DNA of 64,000 nt from Skeletonema tropicum (taxonomy: Eukaryota > Bacillariophyta > Thalassiosirophyceae > Thalassiosirales > Thalassiosiraceae): NCBI GenBank assembly GCA_037178625.1, contig CM074136.1, forward strand, positions 124,001 through 188,000, in the 5' to 3' direction. The notes beneath the pieces were generated by a model. It was not told where the DNA came from, made no database searches, and worked only from the letters and a program-made list of their open reading frames with translations. Shown here one piece after another: positions 21,882-33,355 of the stretch (positions are counted from its first letter, which is position 1; every line of letters begins with the position of its first letter). A program made the translations under genes and the position numbers.

Positions 21882-23657
21882 CTAGGATGGCCCAACATTC
21901 TCTTCTATCCAGTCAGACTCGGACACGAAGCTGTGCAGATTGCACCTCAGACCAATGAGCATAGTCGTCTCAGGATATGCCCTCAGAAGACGATACACGT
22001 TCTCCGTGTATTCTTGACTTTCCCTATCAGCATTGCTTTCCCATAGAAGATCAATAGGGAGCTTCCCGTCAACATTCCGCTTCGATACGGATACAGCATC
22101 AAATTTATCCAGTAGAAGTGCTACGGTGTCATACTTTGCACCACGGCAAGCGTAATGAAGGGCGGTATTCCCTTGCCTATCAGTTGTATCAAGTGTGATA
22201 CCAGAGAGGCTAATCATGTACCCCACAACGCTAGCGGAATCATGATGTTCACATGCCACGTGCAGAGGTATCACTCCTCTTTCGTCGAAACTTCTTATCG
22301 CAGAAGGATTGCCTTTTACGAGCAGTTTGATTGAGCCAAGCCTGACATTGTCCTGAAGTGCTGCGTGCAAAGGAAGAAGTCCATTGTCATCAGGTGTCAT
22401 CATCAGGCGGTGATCTTTGGCTTGACGAGCATAGCGTAACTCGCTGTTGATGAATGCTTGTACTTGCACATGATAGTGTCGAATGATTCGCGCGAATACT
22501 TCATCTTCAATAGCTTCTGGGTGTGCGTCATACAATGTCTTGATAATTTCTAGTGCAGTATTGATGTTTGAATCGTTGAACTCCTGACGACTTGTCAGGA
22601 GACAAGTAAAATGAAGAAGAGATTCTCCTCGATAGTCCTGAAATTTCACATTGGGATCACAATCCAGCAGGTATTGCACAATGTCCAAAGCACCGTTTGA
22701 TTTGTTTCTGGTCGTGGAAAGACTAGTTGCGTTTACACCTGTGATGGCGAAGTGAATCGGATAATGTCCATTTGTTCCTATTAGATTCACTGCATCTGGG
22801 TAGAGTTTGTGCAAGCATTTGACTGTGGCAACGGTGTTGTAACGACATGCAAAATGCAGAGGTAGGGCACCACCGAGACTACTTATTTGCTCAGATCCAG
22901 GATACGCTTCGATTAACACGCGGCAAAATTCAGGAGATCTAGACCCGGCCGCATAGTGAATTGGGAGACGGCCTTGGCGATCAGCATGGCGGACTCCTTC
23001 AGGATACTTCTCGATGAGCAGCTTCAACGTTTTCAAAGCACCACTTTCATACGCATCGCCTCCGCAACAATAGTGAAGAGGCAACTGACCGCCACTGTCT
23101 TCTATACGTATGGATTCAGGATATTCATCATAAATTACCTGGATGATTCTGAGAGCAGCCTCAATATTCGAATCATTACACTTCAGCTGACAAGCACAAT
23201 GAAGCAGAGACTCTCCTCGACGCTTCTGATCCTTCACATCAGGATCACAATCCAAGAGAAATTTCACAATCTCCACAGCAACAGCTGGGTTGTCGCTGCG
23301 TTCAATACTGCTTATTGCACAGTGAATTGGGAAATTACCAAGAGTTGTTAAGTGATTGATGGCATCGGGGTAGAGTTTGTACAAATATTGAACTGTGTCA
23401 ACTGTGTTGTTTGTGCATGCAAGATGGAGAGGCATTGTCCCATGAGCATCGACTATTCGCTCAGATTCGGGATATGCTTCGATTAGCAATTGGCAAAATT
23501 TAGGAGATGTTGTCATCGCAGCAAGGTGAATTGGGAGACAGCCGTGACCGGCGGCACGTCTGACTGCTTCGGGATACTTCTCGATCAGGAGTTTCAAAAT
23601 TCGGATTGATGCTGTTTCATCCAATTTATTGTTGTAGCATAAGCAGTGTAGGGGCAT
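21882..23657 (-). pseudogene. ankyrin-repeat gene copy 3, 5'-truncated
   Basis: 591 open codons beginning at an ATG that is the Met of an internal MPLHCLC repeat core, not a true start. The leader and first repeats (about 120 residues) are missing, and homology stops at 23657, where the sequence turns into duplicated flank DNA. The remaining repeats follow copy 2, including the internally duplicated block (PLHYCC, PIHYAA, PLHFAC, PIHFAI). The conserved linker has SELRYARQAKDHRL. At the 3' end the frame is lost after RAYPETTM: the usual GKKRK tail is out of frame and carries a stop, giving an aberrant tail (LHSFVSESDWIEENVG). Confidence 0.75.
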
Positions 23658-23877
23658 CCAACAGCATCAAAGGCTCTGAGTTATTTGCCTTGGATAAGGA
23701 AGGATTGAAGATGCTTGGACTTGGAAGTTGACCTTTAATAAAGGCCTCTTCTATGCATCCATGTGGACGACATATCAACTCCAACCTCGGGTATGTCATC
23801 TGTAGCTCGTATATCAATATGCTACTCAATCTTTGTCAAGCCCAATGCCCTCTTCAAAACACATATTTTGACTATAT

Positions 23878-24637
23878 TTGTGATGCATTTGTGCTTGTGA
23901 ACGTTTTCGTCATCAAACCTCTTCTATGCATGCATAAAGACAACATAACAACTCTAACCTCGGATATGCCATCTGTAGTGTATACAGCAACCCTATAGAT
24001 CGATTTGGGCAACGTGCTAGCTCAGTGTGGTGCATTATAGTTGGCAACAATAGTGAGACAGGACATATACACGGCTCATGCAAACTACACTTGTAGCGAC
24101 GATGTTACAGTCTCGTATGCGTCCTGATGAAGGCCAATTGAGCGTAGAGCTAGCTGTATTGCGACACATTTTATGCGTGTAGCGACGTGAATATGAGCCA
24201 AGATCTAAGCCTTCTCTAGAACATTGCATTATCTGCTGGAATGATCCAACGAAGGAAGTGGGACTCAAACTAGTTGGCCTCATGTCCCTGCTGACTATCG
24301 GCGATTCAACATTAACCCAAATATATGCAGCCGAGGAGTCAGCAGCAGCAGTAGGTGGAGACTGTAAACAGTGTCGTTCGGACCTTCCCTGAAGGTTGAT
24401 GATGGATTGAGATTGAAGGATCGAGTGAAATGAAGTCTTAGACAAGTTGAGCGGTGCCATACGGGGCAATCAAATCACTAAATACATTTACACAAGAAAA
24501 AGATATCATAACACGCTTTCTATCATAAATAAGAAGTGTACCTGCGCAGCATGAACGATTCTCTCATACTGCACCCAACTCCTCTTCTATTGATTCGGAG
24601 ATGAACAGCCACCCGTCTTGGCTTGTTGTATTGCATT
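23878..24637. repeat. segmental duplication, copy 1 (ankyrin 3' flank)
   Basis: Near-identical to 26864-27687 for several hundred bases (for example GGATATGCCATCTGTAGTGT, then CAGGACATATACACGGCTCA). Copy 2 carries an extra stretch of about 140 nt at 27178-27318. It directly follows the 3' end of ankyrin copy 4, as the other follows copy 5. A degenerate third piece is at 23756-23830. A plus-strand frame here ends in VGGDCKQCRSDLP in both copies but has a stop in copy 2. Confidence 0.8.
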
Positions 24638-26124
24638 TCAGTTCATAATCGTCTCAGGATAAGCCTTCAAAAGCCTAAAGACACTTGCGATGTATTCAAC
24701 GCTCTCCCTCTCTTCTACTGCATTGCTTTCCCAGAGAAGATCGACAGGAAGCTTCTTTTGCGCATTTCGTTTCGATACTGAAACAGCATCATATTTTGTC
24801 AGCAACATCGCAATGATTCCATGCCAAGCACCACGGCAAGCATAATGAAGGGCGGTGTTCCCTTGCCTATCAATTGCATTGAGTGTGATATCTGCAAGGG
24901 TAACCAAGTACTTCACGACGCTAGTGGATTCATGATGCTGACACGCAATATGCAGGGGTAATGCACCGCTATCATCGATATTTCTAATCGCAGAAGGATT
25001 GCCTTTCACCAGCAGTTTGATCGATCCAAGCCTAGCATTGTTATGAAGCGCTGTGTGCAGTGGGAGTCGTCCATTGTCATCAGGTGTTGTCATCAGACGA
25101 TGATCTCTGGCTTGACGAGCATAGACTAACTGTGAGTTGATAAATGCTCTAACTTGTCGGTGAAAACGTTGGATATTGGACGCAATGATATTGTCTTCGA
25201 TCGCTTCTGGGTGTGCGTCGTAAAATGTCTTGATAATTTCTAGTGCAGTATCGATGTTTGAATTATTATACTCCCGCTTGCAAGCCCAATCAAGCAGAGA
25301 CTGTCCTCGGCACTTCTGAAATTTTACATTGGGATCGCAATCCAGCAAGAAGCGCACGGTTTCAATGACACTTTCTGGGTTTCCTCGCATGGACATGCCT
25401 AGAATTGCGGAGTGAATCGGATAATGTCCAGTTATTGTTGCATGATTAACGGCATCGGGGTGGATTTTGTACAAATATTGTACTGTGGCAACTGTGTTGT
25501 TTGCGCATGCACGATGAAGAGGTAGTAAGCCGTGAGAATCGGCTATTCTTTCAGATCCAAGATACTCTTCGATTAACACACGGCAAAACTCAGGAGATTT
25601 TGTCGCACTCGCCATGTGAATTGGAAGAGTGCCATTATTACTAGCATGTCGGGCTGCTTCAGGGTGCTTCTCGACAAGAAACTTCAATATTTCAATTAGA
25701 GTTGCTTCACTCGCCTCTTTGTAACAACACAAGCTGTGTAGAGGCATCCAACCCTTATTGGTTACACTGCGAACTAGATGTCGGGAGCTGCATCGATGAG
25801 GAGTTGAATTATCCCCCGTGTCATACTTTTGTTGCAGCATGCAGCATGGAGAGGTGACCATCCACCCTGACTAGTAGCCCTAGCAGCATCAGGAAAATAT
25901 TTGAGAAGGCATCGAATTATTCCCCTGTTCACTCTTTCATTATCGCATGCATCGAAGAAGAATTCATAATTGATATTGCCGATATAATTGTTTGGTGTCA
26001 ATTTATGTCGCTCAAATATTTCGCGCAGGCCTTCCTCTGAAAGCAAGTCCGATGAACAAAACCTAATCAATTCATTCGACAGCGCTTCAGCTGATTCTCT
26101 GCCATTATTGCCGCTCACGCTCAT
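24638..26124 (-). pseudogene. ankyrin-repeat gene copy 4, frameshifted
   Basis: Starts at ATG 26124 (MSVSGNNGRES), matching paralogue starts. The leader and first two repeats read to LLIDAAPDI and then hit TAG. Two extra bases near 25775-25780 (between GAC and GTTCGC, compared with paralogues) put the remainder in another frame, which is open to 24638. That part has the usual repeats, SQLVYARQARDHRL, KLPVDLLWES and ends at RLLKAYPETIMN without the KKRK tail, like copy 5. Copies 4 and 5 share their whole 3' flank, so they are recent tandem duplicates about 3 kb apart. Confidence 0.78.
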
Positions 26125-26429
26125 CGTTGAAATTGTCTTTCGTCTTTCTATCAACTATGATGTAACAAGCAGCAAGCAACGGCAAGGGCGCAGCCAGCAG
26201 GAGCAAGTCTTCATTCTGGCTGCTTTCATGCTCTTTCTCGCTCGGCGAATATTGACGCCATATTTTGTATGAATTCCTACGTTCGTCACCTCATCGAATT
26301 TTAGCTTATCTGACTTAGCTGGAGCGCAGCCATTATCGAGGTGAATGTCAATAGTATCAACAGTAAATTCAAACAGCAGCAGCTTCTCTCCAATCCACCC
26401 AATATCACTCTACACAATCATCATCAACA

Positions 26430-26855
26430 ATGGAAGACAAACTCGAAAGGGCAAACAAACGCCTAAAAGAAGCACGAGATGATCTCGACAAACACCTCGC
26501 CAAGGCCCACGCCGAAGAAACACGTCTCAAGGACAAACTGCACGATCTAACTGAGCGCAAGAGGCAGTGTGCCACTGCCAATGGCAACGTGGAAGTTGGC
26601 GATGATGATCTGATTGAAATCAATGCTGGTGGGAATGTTATTGCCGCCAAGCGTGGTGTGTTGCGTCAATTCAAGGGGACGAATTTAGAGACGTTATTTT
26701 GTGGACGGTGGGAGAAAAGGTTATTGAGAGACAGCAGCGGACGTGTATTTTTAGATGTCAATCCGAAAGCATTTCGGGCCATTGTGGATTGGTTGAATAT
26801 GATGGCTATTTTGTCTGATGAAGAGCGTGACGATAGAGTGCCATCTGTATTCTGA
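26430..26855 (+). CDS. BTB/POZ (T1, KCTD-like) domain protein, truncated
   Basis: 141 codons from ATG (MEDKLERANKRLKEARDDLD). Residues 1-50 form a charged coiled coil; residues 60-130 match a potassium-channel tetramerisation type BTB domain (DDLIEINAGGNVIAAKRGVL, later LFCGRWEKRLLRD and GRVFLDVNPKAFRAIVDWLN). Such domains oligomerise and often recruit cullin ligases. Similar diatom proteins, as I remember them, are considerably longer. Here the protein stops soon after the domain, at the exact point where the duplicated flank copy 2 begins (about 26856), so the 3' part was probably cut off by the duplication. It is the only plus-strand gene between ankyrin copies 4 and 5. Confidence 0.75.
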   Translation: MEDKLERANKRLKEARDDLDKHLAKAHAEETRLKDKLHDLTERKRQCATANGNVEVGDDDLIEINAGGNVIAAKRGVLRQFKGTNLETLFCGRWEKRLLRDSSGRVFLDVNPKAFRAIVDWLNMMAILSDEERDDRVPSVF

Positions 26856-26863
26856 CTGTATTG

Positions 26864-27687
26864 TGTGATGTATTTGTGCTTGTGAACGTTTTAGTCATCA
26901 AACCTCTTCTATGCATGCATAAAGACAACATATCAACTCTAACCTCGGATATGCCATCTGTAGTGTATACAGCAACCCTATAGATCGATTTGGGCAACGT
27001 GTTAGCTTAGCTTAGTGGTTGTGCATTATAGTTGGCAACAATAGTGAGACAGGACATATACACGGCTCATGCAAACTACACTTGTAGCGACGACGCTACA
27101 GTCTCGTATGCGACCTGATGAAGGCCAATTGAGCGTAGAGCTAGCTGTATTGCGACACATTTTATGTGTGTAACGACGCCCTCTCTCTCTCTCTCGCTGT
27201 CATCTGGCTGTATGTCATGACGGATGACATCGTCAGTAAGTTTGAGCCGCTCCTTTCTCGCAACTCGTTACAACATAGATTGTCTCATTTACTTTCTAAC
27301 ATGCGTCCCAAATAATAACCAAAGATCTAAGCCTTCTCTAGAACATTGCATTATCTGCTGGAATGATCCAACGAGGCAGTTGGACTCAAACTAGTTGGCC
27401 TCATGTCCCTGCTGACTATCGGCGATTCAACATAAACCCAAATATATGTAGGCGAGGAGTCAGCAATAGCAGTAGGTGGAGACTGTAAACAGTGTCGTTC
27501 AGACCTTCCCTGAAGGTTGATGATGGATTGAGAATGAAGGAATATGTGAAGTCTGGTGCCATAGAGGGTAATCAAGTCACTAAATACATTTACACAAGAA
27601 AAAGATATCATAACACGCTTGCTATCAGAAATAAGAAGTGAAATTCTCAGCTGAAGAGCCACCCATCTTGGCTTGTTGTATTGCATT
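26864..27687. repeat. segmental duplication, copy 2 (ankyrin 3' flank)
   Basis: Second copy of 23878-24637. It includes an extra stretch with (CT)n and the palindrome-like TGTCATGACGGATGACA at 27178-27318. Confidence 0.8.
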
Positions 27688-29169
27688 TCAGTTCATAATC
27701 GTCTCGGGATAAGCCTTCAGGAGCCTAAAGACACTTGCGATGTATTCGACGCTCTCCCTTTCTTCCACTGCATCACTTTCCCAAAGCAGGTCGATGGGAA
27801 GCTTTTTGTGAACATTTCGTTTCGATACTGAAACAGCATCATATTTTGTCAGCAACATCGCAATGATTCCATGTCTAGCACCACGGCAAGCATAATGAAG
27901 GGCGGTGTTCCCTTGCCTATCAATTGCATCAAGTGTGATATCTGCAAGGCTAACCAGGTACTTGACAACGCTAATGGATTCATGATGCTGACACGCAATA
28001 TGCAGGGGTAATGCACCGCTATCATCGATATTTCTAATCGCAGAAGGATTGCCTTTCACCAGCAGTTTGATTGAGCCAAGCCTGACATTGTTCTGAAGCG
28101 CTGTGTGAAGTGGGAGTCTTCCATTCATATCAGGTGTCATCATCAGGCGGAGGTCTCTAGCTTGACGAGCATAGACTAAATGTGAGTTGATAAATGCTTG
28201 CACTTTTTGATGATAGCGTTGGATATTGAACGCAATTCTATTGTCTTCAATGGCTTCTGGGTTTGCATCATAAATTACCTTGATGATTTCAAGAGCAGCG
28301 TCGATGTTTGAATTATTGTAATTCAACCGGCAAGCAAAACGAAGAAGAGACCTTCCTCCACACTTCTGAAATATCACATTGGGATCGCAATCCAACAGGC
28401 ATTGCACGGTTCCGATGGCAGTTTCTGGGTTTTGTCGCATGGACATGCCTAGAATTGCGCAGTGAATCGGATAATATCCACCTGTGTCAGAATGATTGAT
28501 GGCATCGGGGTAGAGTTTGTGCAAGTACTTGATAGTGGCATCGATATTGCAACGACATGCAAAATGGAGAGGCAGCCTACCATTGGCATTAGCTATTCGC
28601 TCAGATCCAGGATACGCTTCGATCAGCACACGGCAAAATTCATATGATTTTATCTCACTCGCAGCAATGTGAATTGGAAGATAGCCATCATTATCAGCAT
28701 GTCGGGCTGCTTCAGGGTGCTTCTCGATAAACAGTTCTACAATTTCCACCGCGGCTGTTTCGTCAATACTTTTGTTACCACATAAATGGTGCAAAGGCAT
28801 CCAACCGCCATTGTTAACACTGCGAACAGTGTCGGGAGCCGCGTCGATGAGGAGCTGAATTATGTTGAGTGTCACACTTTTGTTGGCGCATGCAGCATGC
28901 AGCGGCATCCACCCATCCTCATCAGTAGCAGCGGCAGCATCAGGGAAATATTCGATGAGGAATCGAATTATTTCCTCGTCGACTCTTACATTGCCGCACG
29001 CATCAAAGAGGAAGTAATCATCTCTAATGATCGAATTATTACTGGGCGTCATTCCATGTCGCTCAATAATTTCACGCAGGCCATCCTCAGAAAGCGAGTC
29101 GGATTGGCAAAATTCGATCAGCTCTTCCGTGACCGCTACTGCGATATTGTTATCGTCGCCAGCGCTCAT
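27688..29169 (-). CDS. ankyrin-repeat protein, intact copy 5
   Basis: 493 residues from ATG 29169 (MSAGDDNNIAVAVTEELIEF). The frame is open further upstream, but that part is flank sequence shared with other copies; MSAGDD aligns with paralogue starts (MSDSDDNN). Repeat cores are PLHAAC, PLHHLC, PIHIAA, PLHFAC, PIHCAI, LLRFAC, PLHTAL, PLHIAC and ALHYAC, with the linker SHLVYARQARDLRL. It ends RLLKAYPETIMN with no basic tail. The conserved intergenic block lies 136 nt upstream, and a divergent MYND-type 5' fragment lies beyond it. Probably a soluble protein-binding protein of unknown role. Confidence 0.88.
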   Translation of the reverse strand: MSAGDDNNIAVAVTEELIEFCQSDSLSEDGLREIIERHGMTPSNNSIIRDDYFLFDACGNVRVDEEIIRFLIEYFPDAAAATDEDGWMPLHAACANKSVTLNIIQLLIDAAPDTVRSVNNGGWMPLHHLCGNKSIDETAAVEIVELFIEKHPEAARHADNDGYLPIHIAASEIKSYEFCRVLIEAYPGSERIANANGRLPLHFACRCNIDATIKYLHKLYPDAINHSDTGGYYPIHCAILGMSMRQNPETAIGTVQCLLDCDPNVIFQKCGGRSLLRFACRLNYNNSNIDAALEIIKVIYDANPEAIEDNRIAFNIQRYHQKVQAFINSHLVYARQARDLRLMMTPDMNGRLPLHTALQNNVRLGSIKLLVKGNPSAIRNIDDSGALPLHIACQHHESISVVKYLVSLADITLDAIDRQGNTALHYACRGARHGIIAMLLTKYDAVSVSKRNVHKKLPIDLLWESDAVEERESVEYIASVFRLLKAYPETIMN

Positions 29170-29304
29170 GATGGATGGCAGAGAAGTAATTGATAGAGTA
29201 GAGCCCGTGTGGTCAGAGGGAGGGAACCGGGAACCACAGCAAAGCAAGAGCCAAGAGCGAGGAGCGAGGATAGAGCAGTACAGTATCGCCGAATATCTTG
29301 ATCG

Positions 29305-29373
29305 TCGTAGAAAATAGCGGGAGCTTACATAGGAATCAGTCGTAGGCACCCTCAAAGATACAACACGCGTCTC
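29305..29373 (-). promoter_or_regulatory. conserved block upstream of ankyrin copy 5
   Basis: CGTAGAAAATAGCGGGAGC, then ACATAGGAATCAGT and CCTCAAAGATACAACAC. The same block occurs at 37617-37686, 42193-42261, 44232-44312 (reversed) and, more diverged, 13150-13215. It lies between an ankyrin start and a divergent MYND-like fragment, so it is a candidate bidirectional promoter or 5' leader element. Confidence 0.6.
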
Positions 29374-29468
29374 CATTCTCCACCCATGATGTTGTGACCC
29401 TGCTATGTACGATAGCACCAAGCTACACTTGCGTGCACTCCGGCTCCTGGCCGACCGACATCCCTGAA

Positions 29469-29578
29469 TGAAGAGAAGAATCAGCAGCATTTTGACATGC
29501 AAAAACACATCAGATCCGACACCTGGCTACCAGAAAGGAGGGCAAGATATAACACCAAGCGCTAAGCGCCGTCAAATG
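29469..29578 (+). pseudogene. 5' fragment of the MYND gene, divergent from copy 5
   Basis: ATG AAG AGA AGA..., encoding DPTPGYQKGGQDITPSAKRR, matches the first exon of the MYND gene at 42601-44106 (APTPGYQKGGQEITPSA). It keeps the seven bases (CGCTAAG or equivalent) that the 44-kb gene lacks, and it breaks off after AKRRQ where duplicated ankyrin 3' flank begins. Confidence 0.65.
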
Positions 29579-29782
29579 AGATCTCTAGGTAGTAATAGCA
29601 GTACGAAGAGAAGAGCCAAGGCTAATATCCAATTTGATAAACTTTCTATCTACTTATGCATCCTTTGGATTCAGACTCGAGCACAATGCAGAGCTAGTCT
29701 GCTTTTGTAGCGTTAGAGATCGTTATTCCTTGCTTGTGCAATGTGCTGTAAGGGACACGAAAGGCTAATAATGGCCCAACAT

Positions 29783-30049
29783 TCTATGTATTCTTTCCAG
29801 TCAGACTCGGACACGAAGCTGTGCAGATTGCACCTGTACAATAGTCGTCTCAGGATATGCCCTAACAAACCAATACACGCTCTCAGTATATGCAACACCA
29901 TCCCTATCAAGGACCTCATTGCTTTCCCATAAAAGATCGATAGGAAGCTTCTCGTCAACATTCCGTTTTGATACGGATACAGCATCAAATTTATCCAAAA
30001 GGAGCGCTACGGTGTCATACTTTGCACCACGGCATGCATAATGAAGGCC
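29783..30049 (-). pseudogene. ankyrin-gene 3' fragment
   Basis: About 85 codons homologous to the last repeat and C-terminal block: GLHYACRGAKYDTVALLLDK, then KRNVDEKLPIDLLWES and TESVYW. Homology stops abruptly at 30049. It carries the same 3' flank as copy 3. Confidence 0.75.
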
Positions 30050-30355
30050 TAAGTATGGTGGACATGATATTATCTACACACTCATGCTGGACCCAAACGT
30101 CTATGATGAGCACGATCCCAAAAGATCGAATGAGAGGATCGGCTCAGTTGAGACCAGCGTCCCCTCGTCGTCCTCCGTCACAGCAATGAGGCTCCTTCCA
30201 GTAGAAAGTCTTCTGGGTATATAGCAACTAAAGACCAAGTATTGTACAATCATGAGTACATACAATGAAGACCAAGACTGCGTTTGTAACATAAAAGATC
30301 ATTATATATTTACTTGCTTATTGCACTGCAGTGAGTGGATGGAAAGAAAGGGCTA

Positions 30356-32466
30356 CTAATCGCCCAACTTTCTCTTCCTTCCAGTCAGAGTCGAACTGGA
30401 AGCTGGAGCAGATTGCACCTTCACATCAACGCCCATCATCATCTCAGGGTATGCCCTCAAAAGACGATACACGCTCTCCGTGTATTCTACACATTCCCTA
30501 TTGGCATCGCTTTCCCATAGAACATCGAAAGGAAGCTTCTTGTCAGCATTCCGTTTCGATACGGATACAGCACCGAATTCATCCAAGAGAAGAGCTATGA
30601 TTTCATGCCTAGCACCACGGCAAGCATAGTGGAGGGCTGTGTTCCCTTCCCTATCTACAGCTTCGAGAGCCGATGTATTTAGTTCCACCAAGTGCTTAAC
30701 AACGCTAGCAGAGTCATGATGCTGACATGCGATGTGCAAGGGTAGCGCACCGCTACTATAAGGAGACTGTACAGCATTGGGATTGCCTTTTACGAGCAGT
30801 TTGATTGAGCCAAGCCTGACATTATTTTGAAGTGCAGTGTGAAGTGGGAGACGTCCATTGTCATCGGATGTTGTCATGAGACTTCGATCTTTGGCTTGAC
30901 GAGCATAGACTAACTCGCTGTTGAGAAATGTTTGTACTTGTTGATGATAACGTCGCGTGTCTCGCACAAATCTCTTATCTTCAATAGCTTCTGGGTGTGC
31001 GTCGTAAACTGTCTTGATAATTGCTAGCACAGTATCAATGCATGAATCATTGAACCCCGGATGACCTGTCAGAAGACAAGCAAAATGAAGCAGAGACATT
31101 CTCCCAAGCCAATTCTGAAATTTCACATTGTGATCACAATCCAGCAGATATTGCACAATTTCCACGACTCCAGTCAATTTGGTTCTATTGCCGACACGTT
31201 TCATTGCGTAGTGAATCGGATAACATCCCTTTGTTGTTGTGTGATTGATGGCATCGGGGTAGAGTTTGTAGAAGTAATCTACTGTGGCAACGGCAATGCC
31301 CTCGTTGCACGCATGATGGAGAGGAAGCGCGCCTGTGCTATCAGATATTCGCTCGGATCCAGGATACGCTTCAATGAGCACACGGCAAAATTCAGGAGAT
31401 CTAACCCGGCCGCATAGTGAATTGGGAGACGGCCATTTCGATCAGCATGACGGGCTCCTTCGGAATGCTTCTCCAGGAACAGTTTCAGAATTTGCAATGC
31501 ACCTCTTTCGTACAGACCGCCTCCGCAACAATAGTGAAGAGGCAAGCGACCGACACTATCCTCTATACGAATGGATTCAGGATAACCATCGTAAATTACC
31601 TGGATGATTTCGAGAGCAGCCTTCTCATTCGAATCATTACACTTCAGCTGACAAGCAAAATGAAGCAGAGATTTTCCTTTAAACTTCTGAAATTTCACAT
31701 TTGGATCACAATCTAGCAGATATTGCACAATGTCCACAGCACCAGTCAATTTGTTTCTGTCGCCGACAGGTTCCATTGCGTAGTGAATCGGATAATGTCC
31801 ATCTGTTGTTGCGTGATTGATGGCATCCGGGTAGAGTTTGTAGAAATATTTCACTTTTGCAACATTATGACTCATACATGCACGATGGAGAGGCAGCTCG
31901 CCATTATCATTGGCTATTCGCTCAGATCCAGGATAGGCTTCGATTAGTACGCGGCAAAAGTTAGGAGGTTTTGACCATCTCGCAGCAATATGGATCGGAA
32001 GACAGTCGTCATGATCAACATGTTGGACTGCTTCAGGGTGCTTGCTGATGAGCAGTTTCAAAATTTGGATTGCTGTCGATTCATCCAATCCATCGTTATT
32101 GCATAAGTAGTGGAGAGGCATGTAACCGTCCATTTCGTCTACACTGCGAACAGAGTCGGGATATTCATCGATGAGGAGTTTAATGATGTTGAGTGTCATA
32201 CCTTTGCTGTCGCATGCAGCGTGGAGCGATGTACTCCCTTCAAAATTAGCTCTTGCAACGCCAGGAAAATACTCGAGAATCAATCGAATTATTCCCTCGT
32301 TGACTCTTTCATTGCGACATGCATCATAGAAGAATCCATAATAACACCCCTCACGATGATTACTGGGCGTCAATTCAAGTCGTTCAAATAATTCGCGCAG
32401 GCCTTCCTCTGAAAGCAACTCAGATTCGCAATATTCTTCTAATTCCAATTCGTCTAATTCGTTCAT
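30356..32466 (-). pseudogene. ankyrin-repeat gene copy 6, one-base deletion
   Basis: Starts at ATG 32466 (MNELDELELEEYCESELLSE). The first frame runs through the leader and eight repeats to PIHYAAG. Compared with copy 3 (GGGTCTAGATCT on the minus strand), one base is missing near 31403, throwing the rest out of frame. The second frame continues the protein (LIEAYPGSERISDSTGALPL onward) to GRKRKLGD at 30356. Both halves are otherwise open and well conserved, so a sequencing indel is as likely as a true mutation. The first half resembles copies 2 and 3 while the second resembles copy 7 (QNWLGRMSLLH, KRFVRDTRRYHQQVQTFLNS), so the gene is a mosaic. Confidence 0.78.
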
Positions 32467-33355
32467 CTTGCAATGTATATAGATTTGTATTGTATTGTAT
32501 CGGCCGAAGTAATAGCGGAGCCCAGATTCCAGACGTTGAATATCAGTTGTGGAGGTTTGTGTTGTGTTGTAAGTAAGTGTAGCTGTCTTTGTCTTGTGTC
32601 AGTGAAATTCAAATTTTTTCAAATCAACTAAAAAATTAGGCCTTTCTCGTTTACAAGAAGAGAGATTTTCCTCGTCCCTGCGGAAAAACGCCTAGCGCCT
32701 CGAATGTGTGTACGCACTGGCTATGTGAGAGAGAAGAGAAGATCACGAGACAAACAAACATGTAGAGTAGAGTAGGTACTTATGGGACTCAGTCAATTTG
32801 CACACAAATTGGCAGTTGTCCTATTACTACTTACACTACGAGTCTAGTTAGATAAAACTAAGACTCCCTGAAAGTGTCTACTGATGTTTGTCAACAGACA
32901 CTCCCTAGGGAGGGTAGGGTGGGAAAAAAACAAATGTTGCCGTTGTCGATTGCGTTGATTTTATTAGCAAAGCACAATGGCATCATCGAAGAGCTCACTG
33001 CTCGCATTGAGAAGTGAGCTTTTGGCGTTCGGCCTCAGAATCCTATCTTCGTAAACTCGTAGCAAAGGCTCATAGGTGCTACGCTAAGCATCAACCACAA
33101 TGACAAGCGTAAACAAATCTACGTCTACTGGTCGATTTTAGAGGTACATTGAGTAAGAACCATGTACAATAACTTTATGGAAGTTCCAATATGGAACTTT
33201 AGATGGAACTTCCTGACTTAGAATAGGGATGCCTATTTTTTCTGCAGCTGTGTAACAATTATTACACTTATGAACTCGTACACTTTCACTTATGATTGAT
33301 AATTATTAGTCATTTGATTATAGCTCTAACTGCAGTGACAAGTGTGGACTGAGTC
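32467..33355. other. gene-free spacer with small hairpins
   Basis: No supported gene. AAGTTCCATATTGGAACTT-like sequence near 33180-33200 forms a short hairpin. 33240-33365 is repeated in inverse orientation at 50230-50345, behind another ankyrin 3' fragment. Confidence 0.4.

Noticed and set aside
24035..24469. Minus-strand frame present in both copies of the segmental duplication
   Set aside because: Similarity reflects the recent duplication; there is no start context or domain, and the opposite strand is equally protein-like.
29170..29508. N-terminal extension of ankyrin copy 5 (open to 29508)
   Set aside because: The extension covers the conserved intergenic block and has no match in other copies. 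The ATG at 29169 aligns with paralogue starts.
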